From contig NC_041785.1 of assembly GCF_900090045.1 (NCBI RefSeq), positions 310,001 to 374,000 of the forward strand: DNA of 64,000 bases. Direction: 5' to 3'. Shown here in pieces: positions 1-13,800 of this stretch. The DNA is from Plasmodium malariae. Taxonomy: Eukaryota > Apicomplexa > Aconoidasida > Haemosporida > Plasmodiidae. Every line of letters starts with the position of its first letter. Positions within the stretch are counted from its first letter, which is position 1. Position numbers and translations under genes: made by a program. The notes under the pieces were generated by a model. It had not been told where the DNA came from, ran no database searches, and was given only the letters and a program-made list of their open reading frames with translations.

Positions 1-1660
1 GAAAAACATATATATAATTTAATTATAACGAAAATAAAAAAATTAAATAAAATTCCACAAGTATCACAAATAAAGTTACATTAAAAAAAAAACAAAGTAA
101 AAAATATATATGCGTAAAACCTATTTCATTACATAATTAAATGTTCTCTCAATTTGCTTCTTCATAATTAACAACTATCATATTTTGAATTATTCTAAAA
201 AATAAATAAATTTATTTTTACTCTCATACAACTAATGACAAAAGAGAAAAAATCGTTCTATTTACATATAAATTAATGACGGCAGTTATTACTTTATTTT
301 TGTTCTAAAAATATTTAGAATATGACATTATTATCTATAGCATATATTATTTTGCATTAGCACAAAATTAACATATATTATACAGAATAAAATAATACAC
401 ATTAAAATATAACTTTCATTTTGATTTATATTATTTTTATTTGACTTAATACATTATCATGTTTTAGAAGATGTATAAATGAGATATTAAAGAGTAGTTA
501 TAAATTTTGCAGTACTGTAATATTTCTTTTCATAATTTTTTTTTTAACACAATAACTATAATAAAAAATTATGGTAAATATAATTAAAACTTTATTTTAT
601 ATCATATCGGTTCACTTCAATATTATTATATAATTATATATTATTTAGTTTAAGAATATATAGGTATTGTATTCCCATTTTTTTAAGATATATAATTCTA
701 AATTTATTTAAGAATAATTTGTACAAAATTATTAAATTAATTTTTTTTTTTTTTATTCGTTTTTTAATTAATATATTTTACACAAATTTTTTAGGTATAT
801 TTATTAGTTTTTTCTTTTCCAAATTATATATTTTTTTTAAAATATAATATGTTATATCACTATTATTTAGAAGCTCACTAAATAAATGCACACTGTTATA
901 AAAAAGATCAATATACCTTAATAAATAAAAAGGAACACACGTAATATTCTATGTTCGTGCCTTTTTTTTTAAACATGATGTAACATATTTAAAAACTTAA
1001 AATATTTTATGCTAATGCATACATAATAATAATAATGTAAAATAATATAATGCGTCTTAATTTATTATTAAAATAAATAATAATACTTAAATTAGCCAAT
1101 GTCACAATATTAATTTATTAACTCTCTCTTAATATATAAAGCGGGTTGTGTAAGAATAACATTATATACTCTCAATCAAATATATGTAATTATCATGAGT
1201 TGTTTAATGGATATTATAAGATTATAACGACAAAGAATAATTTTATTTGTTCATCGAATTGCCTTTCCTTAATAACCCACGGTTACTTTTATTTAACATA
1301 GATAAACACATTTAATCACTAGTATTTAATTATACTTTGTGATTATCTTTTTATAAAATATAGCTATACTGACTGCGAGGATATTTGAACTGTTCTAAAA
1401 TATTTTAAAATCTATGTCATATGTATTGATAATGTAGATGAAATATGAATATAAATATATGCTTATAAATGTTTATATTATCTTACTACTAAACGCAATA
1501 ATATTTATTGTAAAATAAATTTGACGCAGAATATTTTTAATAAATTTTTTTTAAATTTCAAATATATAAATATATGTACCTTGGTTGTCACGTTATTTCC
1601 AGTTCAACATGGAGCACTTAAATTAGAACTGATTCTTTTATAAATAATTATTTTTGCTCT
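1..1660. other. AT-rich intergenic spacer
   Basis: No gene is visible here. The stretch is AT-rich spacer with short T and A runs and no open frame that reads like protein. A slightly less AT-rich patch near 1580-1620 lies just before the relic at 1668. Confidence 0.5.
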
Positions 1661-1667
1661 TTTCATT

Positions 1668-1895
1668 TTGAAATACGTAAAAAAAAAAAAATTATACAAA
1701 GTAACACTAATATTTTACATTTTAAGATTAATTTTCTACTTACCTTATGAAGAACCAACAAAAAGAAAAATATTACAAGAATTAACAAAATTATTAACAA
1801 TACACAGTAAAAATTATCATTTAGTAATTTTTTATCAGAATATTATGATGCACTGTATAAAGCATTTTTATATTTAAATGATTATTTAGCTCGGT
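1668..1895 (+). pseudogene. Unidentified protein-coding relic
   Basis: An open frame ends near 1877 and contains a credible protein stretch (YEEPTKRKILQELTKLL, then IHSKNYHL). A frame shift near 1835 is needed to continue into LSEYYDALYKAFLYLNDYLA and a TGA near 1893-1895. The two frames together read far more like protein than either strand's alternatives. It is therefore probably a decayed exon with a one-base lesion. No family is recognised and no start or splice site is certain. It converges on the minus-strand PIR relic next door. Confidence 0.4.
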
Positions 1896-1904
1896 GAAGT
1901 TATT

Positions 1905-2650
1905 TTTTACATCATAATTCAGTAACATGATCATTTGTAGCTTTGTCATACATTTTTTTTTATTCTTCAATTGATTTTTTATTAAAATTCTTTAATTCAA
2001 TTAAGAAATCATTCTGATTAAAATTTTCTTCATATTTAAAAAAATTTTTGCAGTTTTCATTATAATCACCATGTTCATAACAGTATATACAGAATTTCCC
2101 TCTATACGCTTTATATAGTTTGTATATACATATGTAATATATATACAAGATATATCCTTTTTATCTATATAAGGATCAATTTTACATTAAAATATTTCGT
2201 ATTCCCTAAAAAAGTTGTGCAAGTTTTTCTTTTCCTTTAATTCTTTGAAATTATAATTGTTATCAAAACTATAGTAATAGTAATTTATATCTAATTGACT
2301 ATTAATTGTATGTTTCACATAAACAATAATGGTAAATTCTTATAAACTACGAATATTATTCAAATAATTATCATATATTTTCCTTATTTTATCGTATACC
2401 CAATGAACGAAATATTCTCACTAATCATTACTCCTTTTATTCTCTATTTTAGATTTTTTAACTAACATTCTTGATTATATGTTATAAATTTCATTAATTA
2501 CATGGCAATTCTTTTCTATCATAAGTACATCTATATCAATTATAAAAACATTTGGAATGCATTTCTTATCAAATATACATCGAATTATATACTTCCACAT
2601 ATTGTACACCATTATAAAAGTATTAAAATGCAGAGCAGGGAGTATCTAAC
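1905..2650 (-). pseudogene. pir: PIR family pseudogene
   Basis: Read on the minus strand, this stretch carries successive PIR-like blocks in shifting frames. They are WVYDKIRKIYDNYLNN (about 2400-2345), then NFKELKEKKNLHNFFREYEI (about 2255-2195), then a cysteine-rich block CIYCYEHGDYNENCKNFFKY (about 2085-2030) and NFNQNDFLIELKNFNKK. The order (W..DKI.KIY, lysine-rich helix, C.xC, then C) follows the usual PIR extracellular domain. In-frame stops and at least two frame shifts break it. No transmembrane exon or third exon is visible downstream, so it is a truncated fragment. Assignment rests on motif resemblance only. Confidence 0.6.
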
Positions 2651-5600
2651 TTTCACATATTCATTATTACAAATAGTCAAAAACATTCACATTATTCGGG
2701 TATTTTAAGCCTTAAAATATGTTATTCTATCTTTTTAAAATGTCTTAAAGTTTATAATGAAGTTAACTAACATTTATAGCATGCAAAGGTAAATTTACCG
2801 TATTTTGCTTAAATTAAAAAGTTTTTTTTCTTATAATTTCCATATAATAAATTAAAATAATCATAAGAACTAATTTCAATTTTCTAATGTTCCTATAATA
2901 AAATAAAAAAAAACAATCAGTAAATACTTATTTTCAATAATATATTATTATGGTATTCAAAGGGAAGGTGAATTCTTAAACAAAGTCCTATAAATAATCA
3001 CTATAATAAAATATGGGAATGTGCCTCTACTACTAAATTTCTGCGAGTTAAAATTTCCATTGTGACATATTCCATAATATTGAAATAATATTTTATTGTT
3101 CATTAGTACGTATACTCAAACATAAATGTACAAATAGAATCGAAAATTTCATTTATTAATATTGTATATCTTGATATAAAAAAATACATAAAGAAAACAT
3201 GTATCCAAAAATAATTTTACAGTGATAAATTCTATTGGCATAGCATAAATTGTATAAAATAAATACCTTTAATAATAATAACAAAAAAATTCTGAAAAAT
3301 TATTATTACAACAATATTTAGTAATTATTAAATATCCAAATTATTAGATAAATATAAAAGCTTTAGGAAAGGTGAAAAAGTTATATTTTTCCTTCATGTA
3401 TATATAAGCAATGTTGTTACATCTTCAGAAATAAAAATATTACCCATATATTTACATTGTTAGTAATAAAACAAAACATTTTAATTATAGTTATTCTAGT
3501 TTTTTATTTTTTTTAAAATATGTTAAATAATATATATATATATAATTCACGTTAAAGTGTAAAAAAGGAAAACCTTAAAAATAACTCCGTAACTTTATCA
3601 TATAATTTTATATATGGATAAGAAATTTAAATTGAAATAATATAACTTATATTAACCGATGAACATTCAATATATGTAAACTAATTATTTAATGGAACAT
3701 TAATTAAATTTTCTTTTCATTTATTTAAAAAAAAAAAAAAATATTTCACAAGTTTTGGAAGATTTGAGCATATTTAGAGCGTATAAAATGTAGATAAGCT
3801 ATACCATCATGTATTAACAGAAAATTTATGAAATTTAATTAGGTACATTATACTAAAATTTCTAATTTTTTATACTTATCTCATCATATAAACGTTTCCT
3901 CTTATCTTTAAACATTTTTAATTATTATAACTTTAATAATAAAAATAAATAAGAAAAAAAAATTTAAAAAAAAAATTTTTAATTACGAAACCTTGAAAGC
4001 TATGGAAAAATGCTTACTCAATCGCATAATCTCTTCTATAAATATTAGCATATTCAAAAACAAAGCAATAAAGATTTTTAGTAATATATAATTATTTTTA
4101 TATTTTTAAAATTATAGAACAATATGGATTCCACGCTTACATCAGAATTTCATTATGTATTTAAATTGATGTATATTTTATCATTAAAAAACAAAAAACA
4201 TAAAAATGTATAAATTTATTTATTATTATTTTTTTTTTTCTTGCTAATTTTAATCTTTTCACATAAATTCTTATTCTATTAAAAATTCTTTAAAGAAGGA
4301 TTAGACATTATTTCACTTTACCATATCAATTTCTTTTTTAAACGTGCTATATATTAAAAAAATAAGTAAAAAGGTATTTAATAAAAACCAACCATATTAA
4401 ATAATAAAAAAAATAATGTATATAAATACGAGAATAATGTTAAAAAACGTAATGTATATTCCAAAATGACAATTTTTTATATGTTTATTTTTGTTCTTAT
4501 TGTATTATATCTTTTTTACATTATTGAAACCTTCATAAAAATAAACATATACGAATTCAAATTTTACGGTTTTAATAACTTACTTAGCACTAAATTATTG
4601 GAAATGTTGAATTCATATATAAACACACACCCTCTGTAATTATCAAACATATTATATTATATTATTTTACACAATAAAAGTTTCATATACTTTTTGTTAC
4701 ATAAAGGTAAAACGATGGCACAAGGAATTATATTTTGTCACCTTTTTTTTGATTAATAACTCTAGATTATAACAAATCTAAATTGGATGCTATATATACT
4801 ATAAATGTCTTGAATACGTAACAATTTTTTTACGTTATATCTATTGTTACTCCCTTTTCAATAATAATTTTTATCAAGGATAATTTTAAAATATATTACA
4901 GCAGGATAATTCGTACGTAATTCCTAAAAAATTCTTATTATATAATTTCTAAAAGGTGATTTAAACATAATAGTTCTTCTAAGTATATATTGCTTATATA
5001 TGCTGATACATATTTTATTACTACAATTTTATTCCCTATTATATCTTCATTAATGGTATAATTTATCAATTTACGGCATATATATATTTTTTTTTTGTAA
5101 TGAATTGTTTATAAGTTGAAACATAATTTTTATACTATCTTATATTTTAAGCGATTATTAATACCTGCTTCTTTGTTTTATTTGAATAACATGAAATAAT
5201 AATATTCTTAAATAAAACAATTACTAAAGTATTTTATGTTTTTTTTTTTTTTTTTTCTTCTACTTCTACGGGTTCTACAATTATATTTATTAAAAAAAAA
5301 AAATTGAAAGCCTTTTATTTTAACAGAAGAGAAATAATTAAAATAAATTATTAATCAACCATTTACTGATTATTATCTAAAATGTCATATATATATATCT
5401 ATATATATATATAGATAGATATATTGTACCTTAATTATTGTATAACATTTAGCAATTTTACAAACATACATTTTAAAACAAAATACGATTATGATAGTCT
5501 TTTCTACCAAAATTATTATTTATTCCTTTTTAATATGTACATGGAAATATTCCTATGAGGAGTCTTAATTATTTTACTTAAACACGTGTATCCTTCGCAA

Positions 5601-5715
5601 TTTTATCTTATACGGAGAAGAAAACTTTATTAATATATAATTTAAATATACATTTATTTAATGCTAAATATATATTACTATATTTATAGATGTCCATGTG
5701 TGGTTAAGCAGGGAA
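2651..5715. other. AT-rich spacer with homopolymer runs
   Basis: No supportable gene lies here. Visible features are an 18-base T run (5239-5256), a TA/GATA-like patch (about 5388-5421) and several A runs of more than 10 bases. Short open frames, for example about 3981-4092 on the plus strand, are within chance expectation for this base composition. Confidence 0.5.
5239..5256. repeat. Poly(T) run, 18 bases
   Basis: This is an uninterrupted T tract typical of Plasmodium intergenic DNA, and a likely site of length variation. Confidence 0.9.
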
Positions 5716-5717
5716 TG

Positions 5718-6289
5718 TAGAATAGAATAGAAATTATACTCTAAATCTGAGAATTAGCTGATTATTAAGTAGTGAAGCAAAAATAGTGGAAGAACAGAAT
5801 TTTGAACAATCAAAAAATGGAATATATATTTTACTAGACAAAAGTGATGATGGATATGAAGAAGAAAAAAATTCACTATAACATAATAAGTATATTCGAA
5901 GACCTATTAATAAATTATTATACCGTGATCTTTTTCAGAAAGAACATTAATTTTTGATGATACATTAAAAACTTAAATCAAGATGATCCATTAAACACTG
6001 AACATAATTTAAAAAATAAATCTTATATCTTAAATCATTATGATAATTTTGAAAAGCATACAAACCTATCCAAACTATTAGAAAATGTAAACTTAAAGAG
6101 TGAATCAAGTTTATTCCAAATGATATTAAATAATAAACATATTTCTGTTAAATTTTATGACAGAGTTAAAACAATTTTATATTTAATAAAAAAATATATA
6201 GTATGTTCTGAAGCTATGTTTTCCATAGCTTTGTATGTAATAATTTGTCTGTGTTTTAAGATTACTTTGACATATTATTTATTCTAGCT
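5718..6289 (+). pseudogene. Exported-protein pseudogene, paralogue of the 14905 gene
   Basis: The frame begins NRNYTLNLRIS, then a TGA at 5759-5761, then LLSSEAKIVEEQNFEQ. The intact gene at 14905 reads NIRASRLLYSE in the same place. The TGA therefore sits exactly where the PEXEL-like arginine should be, which an AGA or CGA to TGA change would explain. Further stops and shifts follow. A long open segment then reads NLNQDDPLNTEHNL and LLENVNLKSESSLFQM, and ends with a hydrophobic helix (MFSIALYVIICLCF) and TAG at 6287-6289. That is the acid/lysine-rich body plus C-terminal membrane segment typical of Plasmodium exported proteins. The first exon encoding the signal sequence was not found. A possible 3' splice site precedes the exon near 5689. 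It is clearly a pseudogene; family membership is inferred. Confidence 0.7.
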
Positions 6290-7000
6290 TTGTACTCACT
6301 TAAATAGTGTGGTTCAAACTTATTTAATGCTCCTCTTATCATTATTAAAATGGTGTTTTTACAAAATTATTATATATATATTTTTTAATTAATATATATA
6401 AAATCATTTGACAGATAAATTTAAGGTTAGAAATAATTATAAATAAAATACAAGTAGTTATAAAATTAATTTTATAAATTTTTAAATTTATTATTGTCAT
6501 TCGAAGGTGCATAAAATATTTATATGTTAAACAGTAAAAACTATATGCTCCTAATACAAATGTATTATATTTGAATTATTTATTTTTCTATAATTCATCT
6601 TAAAAAATTGTCTTAATATAATTCTATGCATTCCATAATATAATTAAATCCTTTATCTTTTTATTGTTAATATAAATTAGTAAATTTTCAAAATATTTGT
6701 AAAAATATACTTTTTGGCAAATATGCATGTGTATATGTATGAAAAACATTAATATTTATAGGTTAAAAATATAAAAGTAAAAATAATTAAATTTCATTGA
6801 ATCATGTATTTTTCATTGAACACATACCCAATTCCTTTTCTTTTTAATTTACAAGGGCACGATTCAGCTGTTAATATTTGTTAGTAAAATACCTAAATAA
6901 AATATAATTATTCTTTAACTAGGTTTTTTTATACGAAAAATTATAGCATTTTTTTTTTCTTATTTTTTACTTAAATTTTTGTTTTTACGTTATAACCAAC
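6290..7000. other. AT-rich spacer
   Basis: Nothing recognisable was seen on either strand. There is only low-complexity AT sequence. Confidence 0.5.
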
Positions 7001-7004
7001 ATTT

Positions 7005-7370
7005 TATCATCCAGTGATACTCAATTTTTGTATTATTACCCATAGATCCCACTATTTTCAAATTTTATTATTATACTATATATCTTGAAATAAAGGCATA
7101 TAGTTACTTGGTTAAAAGTTTTACATTTATAATAACTTTTCATTAATATACTACGTAGATCAACTATATTTTTTCACTTCTATATAATTATGGAATTCTT
7201 AATTTCTATTCCGTTAAATCCTTTATTTGAAAATATTTGTCATAATTTTAAAGGAAGTGGATCACACACATATTCTCCCATTTTTTAGTATACTGGAAGC
7301 AAAAAAATTATATTCCAAAACTTTTATGAAATTTTCTTCCATTTATTGCATCACATGTAGGAACAATTAA
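7005..7370 (-). pseudogene. Possible degenerate PIR-like fragment
   Basis: Minus-strand frames contain patches with protein-like composition: CDAINGRKFHKSFG, YTKKWENMCVIHFL, NYDKYFQIKDLTE and, in another frame, NIVDLRSILMKSYYKCK. The pattern of tryptophan, cysteine and NYDK resembles the middle of PIR proteins, but at least six stops and several shifts interrupt it. It could also be chance. Confidence 0.25.
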
Positions 7371-8726
7371 TAAATAACCCCTATAGAATCAACATCAAAT
7401 ATTAAGTTTTAATTACTTTCATAGCAAAAAAACATTAATAACATTTTATTGTACATTTTAAATCAAATATAAATTAACAATTAGTTAATAAATGTAATTT
7501 ATATTGCACTATAAATATTTCAGTAAATTTAATAAACACATGTTGTTTTCCTTCTTTCATAATATTCCATAAAATGGTTGTTGTACCTAATACCGCTCGA
7601 GATATTATATATATAATATGAAATTTGATAATTCTTAAAATGTATTAATTTATAAAAATCATTCCATAATTCAAAATAATAATTTTTGCCTGAACGATAT
7701 ATTTTCATATAACAATTAAATCTTAACCATAACGTTCGCTAAATTATACACTCTTGATAGATATCTAAAAAATACGATCCATGATTCATCTAATACAATA
7801 ATGGATTTATTTTCCCGCATTCACATGAATTTCCATCAATATATTAGAAATGAAAAGATATTTTTAAAAAGAAGAATATTTAAATTAACAATATTATTTT
7901 ATTAATAAAATTATTATCCAAATGTATCATATGGTTATATAAAAGATAAAATAAAAAGAAAAAGAAAAAAAAAAAAATTCAAAAGTTAAAATAACCTTTA
8001 AGTACGTCAACACATTTTTAAATGTAAAAATTTAAAAAAAAACAGAAAAAAGTACACAATATACAAAAAATACTCCTAGTAACCTTGTTAATACAAATTC
8101 TTTTAAAATATTTAATAACGTTATTTTAAAATATATATTTGACCAAAAAAATTTTAAATATCACCTATTTTGATAAATGCAAAAATGATTTAATTAGAAT
8201 GTATAAAATTTCATACTATAAAACAACTTAACTTTTAATTCTTCATATATAACAAACTTTACTAAGCTAAGCTTAATAAAAATTTAAAATAGATGAATCT
8301 AATAAATTATTCATATACCTAAAAAAAATTAAAAAAAAAAAATTAAGCCATTCATATGGTTCAATCATTTGGATTGTAATTAAGCGTAGCAATAATATTA
8401 AAGTTTTCCTTATATAACTTTGTGTATACATTTATGAAATGCGTAATAAGAGGATACTTTAAATAAAAATAAAAACAAATAATTAATTAAAATATAAAAT
8501 TTCTATAATATGTAATATAAATCGGAAATAGAAGTATATAATACTGGAGAATATTAATTTACATTAAATATTATTAAGTACACAAAAAAAAAAAGGAATA
8601 AAAATATAAAATTTAAAAAAAACATTAAATTGAAATATATACATTTATGTATATAACTAATTATAACACAAATACATAAAGAAATAATAATGTTAATACA
8701 TAAATTTTATTTACTACAGTGATGTA
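7371..8726. other. AT-rich spacer
   Basis: No gene was seen. Long A-rich stretches occur (for example 7950-7980 and 8325-8345). The right end of this spacer is the 3' flank of the minus-strand relic ending at 8727. Confidence 0.5.
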
Positions 8727-10890
8727 CTAATTTTCGATGTATACCTTTTTTTCCATTTAATTAATTTATTATGTGATTTAGCTTCATTTAGATGGGTCAA
8801 TAATTTTTTTTTTAAATTATGTTGAAAATTCAACTCATATTTCTTTTCTGGGTAAAAAAACTATTTAAAAAAAACAAAAAAAAATGATTATAACTGATAT
8901 AACAATTAATACTGGAAACATACCCCATATGATTAAACATTTTAAACCAAATGATTCACCAGAATAATAGGACTCATCTGGCACTTTCTTAACTCCACAC
9001 GTATCAAAATTAGAAAATTTTTTTAAAGTACTTCTTCCTACCGATCTTAAAATTCCTCTAGGTTCCTTTAAAATTATAGAGTTTCCTGTACACCAGATAC
9101 AAGACTATTCAGAAATCCTACATCACTTTTTGAAGGTACATCCTTTGTAGAAATTGAAGTAATATTCTATACAAACGTTCATATAGCTGGAAGCTTAAAT
9201 ATAGAAGATGTGGATTCAGCTACAGCATCAGCTACTCAACATGTTAACGTAGCTGCCCCTGCTACTATACCTGAACTTTCACCTTTAAAAAAAAGATTTG
9301 TAGAATCTGTATTCATAAATTATATTATATAAATCGGTAACAAATTATTATATACCATCAGGGGAAAATCATAAATGGCAACTTTTTTTTGCAATTGTTT
9401 TTATGTTATTAGATTACTTTTTAACTTTTGATTGAACAAATTTTATAAAAAATGATTCCTCTATTACTTTATATATTGTATCCTTGATTTTCACATCTAT
9501 TATATTTAAAAGTCATACTTATGGTAAAAATTCAACACCCTTGATCTTATGCATAAATCATTTTATATACCATTTTTTTCTTTTTTTATCATTCATGAAT
9601 ATATTCGTAGTCTACTTTTGTTTTATTTGGTAGTAGCTTTTCCTTCATTTTATCATCATTATTTATGATGTCATTTTTTTGTAAAAATTCCCTTTCCTTT
9701 TTCTTATTGATCATATATGTTGTTATAATGAACTTTTTTTCTTGTTAACTCTTTTTCCTCATATTTGTCACTCATTTATATATCTATAAAATATTTTTTT
9801 CCTTTAAAAATACGTTTTCCTTCTTTGTAACACGAATATGTATAAATGCATTATTTTTTTTTCTCTTGGTACATCAGTATCCTTAGTTCTATCAATTTCT
9901 CTAAAGGAATCCCTTTTTTTTAATAACTCATTTTTATTAATTACATCGATATCCTTTATAAGGATAATTGTATATGATAAATTATTTTCTTTTTCCATAT
10001 CACTTTTTTTTAAAGAATCATTTTCATGTGATAAACTATATTTGTTCTTTATGACACTTTTGTTTATAGCATGATTTTTATTTATTAAATCTTTTTTCTT
10101 TAAGATACCGTCTTTTTTTGGTAAACAGTAATAGGTATTTATGAAAATTTTATTTAAAAATTTTATGTACCAACTCTATATATCTTCTTTTAAAGTAAAA
10201 CAATAATCTACTACTATTCCACGTATAAGTAACTTTAATAGTAGTTGAGATACAGTTAAATCTTCATTATTTAACATTATTTATTTTAACTCTTCTATTT
10301 TTGATTCTTTAACTAGTTTTTTATTTAATAAATTTTTTTCCATCGAATTGAACTCTGATAATTCTATCTTTGAATTATTTAAGAGGTTATCTTTTCATTC
10401 TTTTAATACATATTCTGTATTAATTTCATTTCCTAACAAAATGTCATCTAATTCTTTTGACATTAATTTTCTCACAAATAGGTTCTTTAACAACGTTTCC
10501 CTTGGTATTGTTAATGTGTTTCGTGTTTTCAGTTCATTATCTAAAATAACATCTTTATCAATTTTCATTTTAGCTTCTAAAATTTACCACACCCCATTAG
10601 TAAATGTTCACATATTTTTAACTTTATGTCTGTTTTCTGCGATCTTTGCAAGACATTTTCATTTTCTTCTTATACCAGAATTTGTTCTTTAAAATTATTA
10701 CGATACTGAATATTATGTGCATCCTTTAATTATGACTTTTTTGAATAGTCAACAGATGTAAAATTTCCCTTCAATATTTTTATTTCTTCATTTTGTCTTA
10801 AAAAATAGTCTGTTTTCCTCGCGTGAGCACATGCTAATAATGTTCTTAAACATTTAGAATCTAACGCATGATTTTTTCTTTTTTTTTTCA
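8727..10890 (-). pseudogene. Degenerate charged membrane-protein gene
   Basis: This is a 2.2 kb minus-strand relic. From about 10850 it reads HALDSKCLRTLLACAHARKT and FLRQNEEIKILKGNFTSV, then a Lys/Glu/Asp/Asn-rich region (DVILDNELKTRNTLTIPRET, SKIELSEFNSMEKNLLNKK, ELLKKRDSFREIDRTKDTD) down to about 9810. An Ala/Ser/Thr patch follows near 9300-9200 (SSGIVAGAATLT, ADAVAESTSS), then ITSISTKDVPSKSD. Next come a cysteine segment FDTCGVKKVPDESYYSGESF, a strong hydrophobic helix (LIIWGMFPVLIVISVIIIF, about 8945-8885), a one-base shift in a T run, and a basic tail ending KLIKWKKKVYIEN with TAG at 8729-8727. The layout is a long charged ectodomain, one transmembrane helix and a short basic tail, as in a type I surface antigen. 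Many stops and shifts show it is dead. I do not recognise the family; neither the PIR TPFG motif nor STP1-type C-terminal sequence is seen. Confidence 0.6.
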
Positions 10891-13800
10891 TAAGAATGTT
10901 AACAAAAGAACTATAAAAATTTAGTTATACATCAAAAGGTACATAGAATTAGAAGCTTTTATAAATAATGGAATTATGTTTATATATAGGGCATTAAAAT
11001 TAATTAAAATATATATCATACTTTTTGTATTTATAAAATATTACAAGCTTAAAAAATAGTAATACATATATATCAGATAGTTTTGCACAATGAATTTAAT
11101 AAAAGAAAGGTGCATTTTTCTTTTAATTTCTCAATTATTACATTTCTTCAGAATTTATCTTTTACAGAAACAATATATTTAATTCTGTTTAATTTTATCT
11201 ATGTGGATAACACTAACATTATCTATATTATAAAATGCCATGTGTCGCTGCTTTTATTTTTTTTTCAAAATCTAAGGAAAATAAACATTTTAAAATATAC
11301 ATAAAAGAAAATATCTATTATATGAATATTAAATATCTTTTTAAATATACTTTCACAGAATATATAATAAAAAACAATTTCAGAAACTCCATATCTTAAT
11401 GAAATTAAAATGTAAAATTCACTAATTACCATTTTTTACTTGTACATTTTATAATTGTAAAGAATAACGTATTTCTTATCTGTTTATTATTTGTTTACTT
11501 AATGTAAATCTAATATATACAAATATTCCCTTATTTTTAAAAAATAAAATAACAAATGTATTAAAGATAAATAAATTATAGAATAAAGATTCAATAATAT
11601 AATACTAATTTTATAGATAAAACAAAATTAGCTTCATAAGTAAAAATGTATTTTTTTCATACAGCAAAAATTTACGTATGTTTTACTATATTGGTAAAAT
11701 TAACACACCCACAAAAAAAAAAACAAATAGACGTATATCCTACTTCTCTACCTTCTTTATGTTCCATATATATATTATGTTTTTTTCTATATCTATTTAT
11801 AACACGTAACATGAAATATTAAAATATTTCAAAGCATATGGAAAACTTAATTATTGTTGTTAAATTCTAAAAGACAATTAAAATAGAAGTTAAAGCTTTA
11901 ATAAGCATAATTTAATATCTATAAATGTGTAGATATATGCAATATTTTGTTTATATGTAGATAAAATAAAAATAGAATAAGTATTCATATATAGGATTTT
12001 AATTTATATTATTCTGTAATATAATATTAAAGGTATTAAAATTTTAATAATAAAGAAGTAAAACATAGTTATATGGAAATTTCTTATTTTCTTATTTTTA
12101 TTTTTCTTGAACGTTATTTTTTAGGCTATAGAATATACTATATTTTCTTTTTATTCTATTTTTTTTACTTTTTGTAATATATATATATAGAAAAAAAGAA
12201 TAAACATACTTAAATTATTTTTTATAAAGGAATATTTTTTTTAGAAAATTACACGTTACACATATATGATTTTTCTCAAATTTTTCCATAACTAAATTTA
12301 GACAAATTCATACATCCTTTTAATAATGGGAAAATAAATTACACTATTAATATTCCTTCAACATAGTTGTTACGCTTGCATTTATGTAATCAATTATAAT
12401 TTTTTCTTTTGAATACACATTTTACAAATTACCTGAATTCACAATGATCACTAATTTCATTATATACATAATATATTTCTAATAAATGTGAATTATTCAT
12501 ATAGTATAAATGTCTTTTATTTTAACTATATATGATAATCAACTTAAGTGATTATAAATGAGCCTGCTAACGTTGGTTAAGAAGTAACAGTCTATAAATA
12601 TCACATATTAATTTAAAAATTTGAAAATTTCGTAATTTTTTAAAATTTCTGAAATTAAAGTCTTTGTGCACATATTCATCTAAGCACCCTATTAGTAATA
12701 ACATTTAAAATATTAAGTATTGATATTATTGATATATATTTTATTTTTGTTTTTTTTGAAAATATAATTACCTATAGATTTTTATAACATTCATGTTCAA
12801 TCTATTATTTTCTAATTTTTTACTTATTTTTTTAAATTACAAATGTATCATAAATATAGTTATTATATTAAACAAATTTTTTTTCAAATAATTTCACATA
12901 CTAATTCATATTTCATGTATAAAATTAATGAATATGATATCTTTCCTAAGCCATGTTTCATTCACCTTAGCAATATATGATTTCAGATCAATGTTAAGAG
13001 ACCTCTAACTACAACGTGATTTAAAATTTATAGTATTGTATATACAGCAGATTCCTAATAAATGTTATACAGGGCTATAAGTGTAAATATATTAACATAA
13101 TTAACAACTTAATCGTTCGAAGACATCATGAAAAATGCTTTTACACACTAATCAATTTTATATATTTTTAAAAAAATATATTTTTTTTATTCATAAATGA
13201 GCATAATATTCATTTGTAAGTTCATAATAATACATAAATTTTTAAAAAAATATATTTATGTTTTCATTAATTAGTTTTACATATATCCATTAAATTTTTA
13301 GTTATACATCATAATATTTTATTCCCAAAATTATATATAAAAAAAAAGTTATTTTTAATTGTAAATTTTTTATACAATTAAAAAAAATAAATAATAAAAT
13401 AACATGATAAAAATACTTTATAAATCTCAATTTATATATGTAATTTAATCTTCAAAATACATAAAAAAAAAATTTTGTTTCCTTATTATATACATAAATT
13501 AGCGACATAAATAAGCATAGCTATGAGTGATTTTCATTAATTCATTAAATGTATTAACATTGTTTATTAGTCATTGTCAATTTCTTTAGGTAGCAGAAAT
13601 AGTTTATAAAATGGATATTTATATTATTTAAAGAAATACAGTTAAACAATTGAACATTTATAATAGTCAAAAAAAAATTTAATAGCTCTTTAAAACCTTA
13701 TTTTAAAAATTAAATATTAATTTTAACAAATAATTTATTTATTACGCGTAATTCTATTTCATTTTTTGTAGTTCATAATCTTCATATAGTTGTTCTAAAA

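Noticed and set aside
9838..10074. Plus-strand 78-codon frame resembling a membrane protein
   Set aside because: It has the same cause: reverse reading of a lysine-rich coding relic.
10348..10692. Plus-strand 114-codon open frame with hydrophobic translation
   Set aside because: It is antisense to the Lys/Glu/Asn-rich part of the minus-strand relic. Such codons read backwards as Phe/Ser/Leu.
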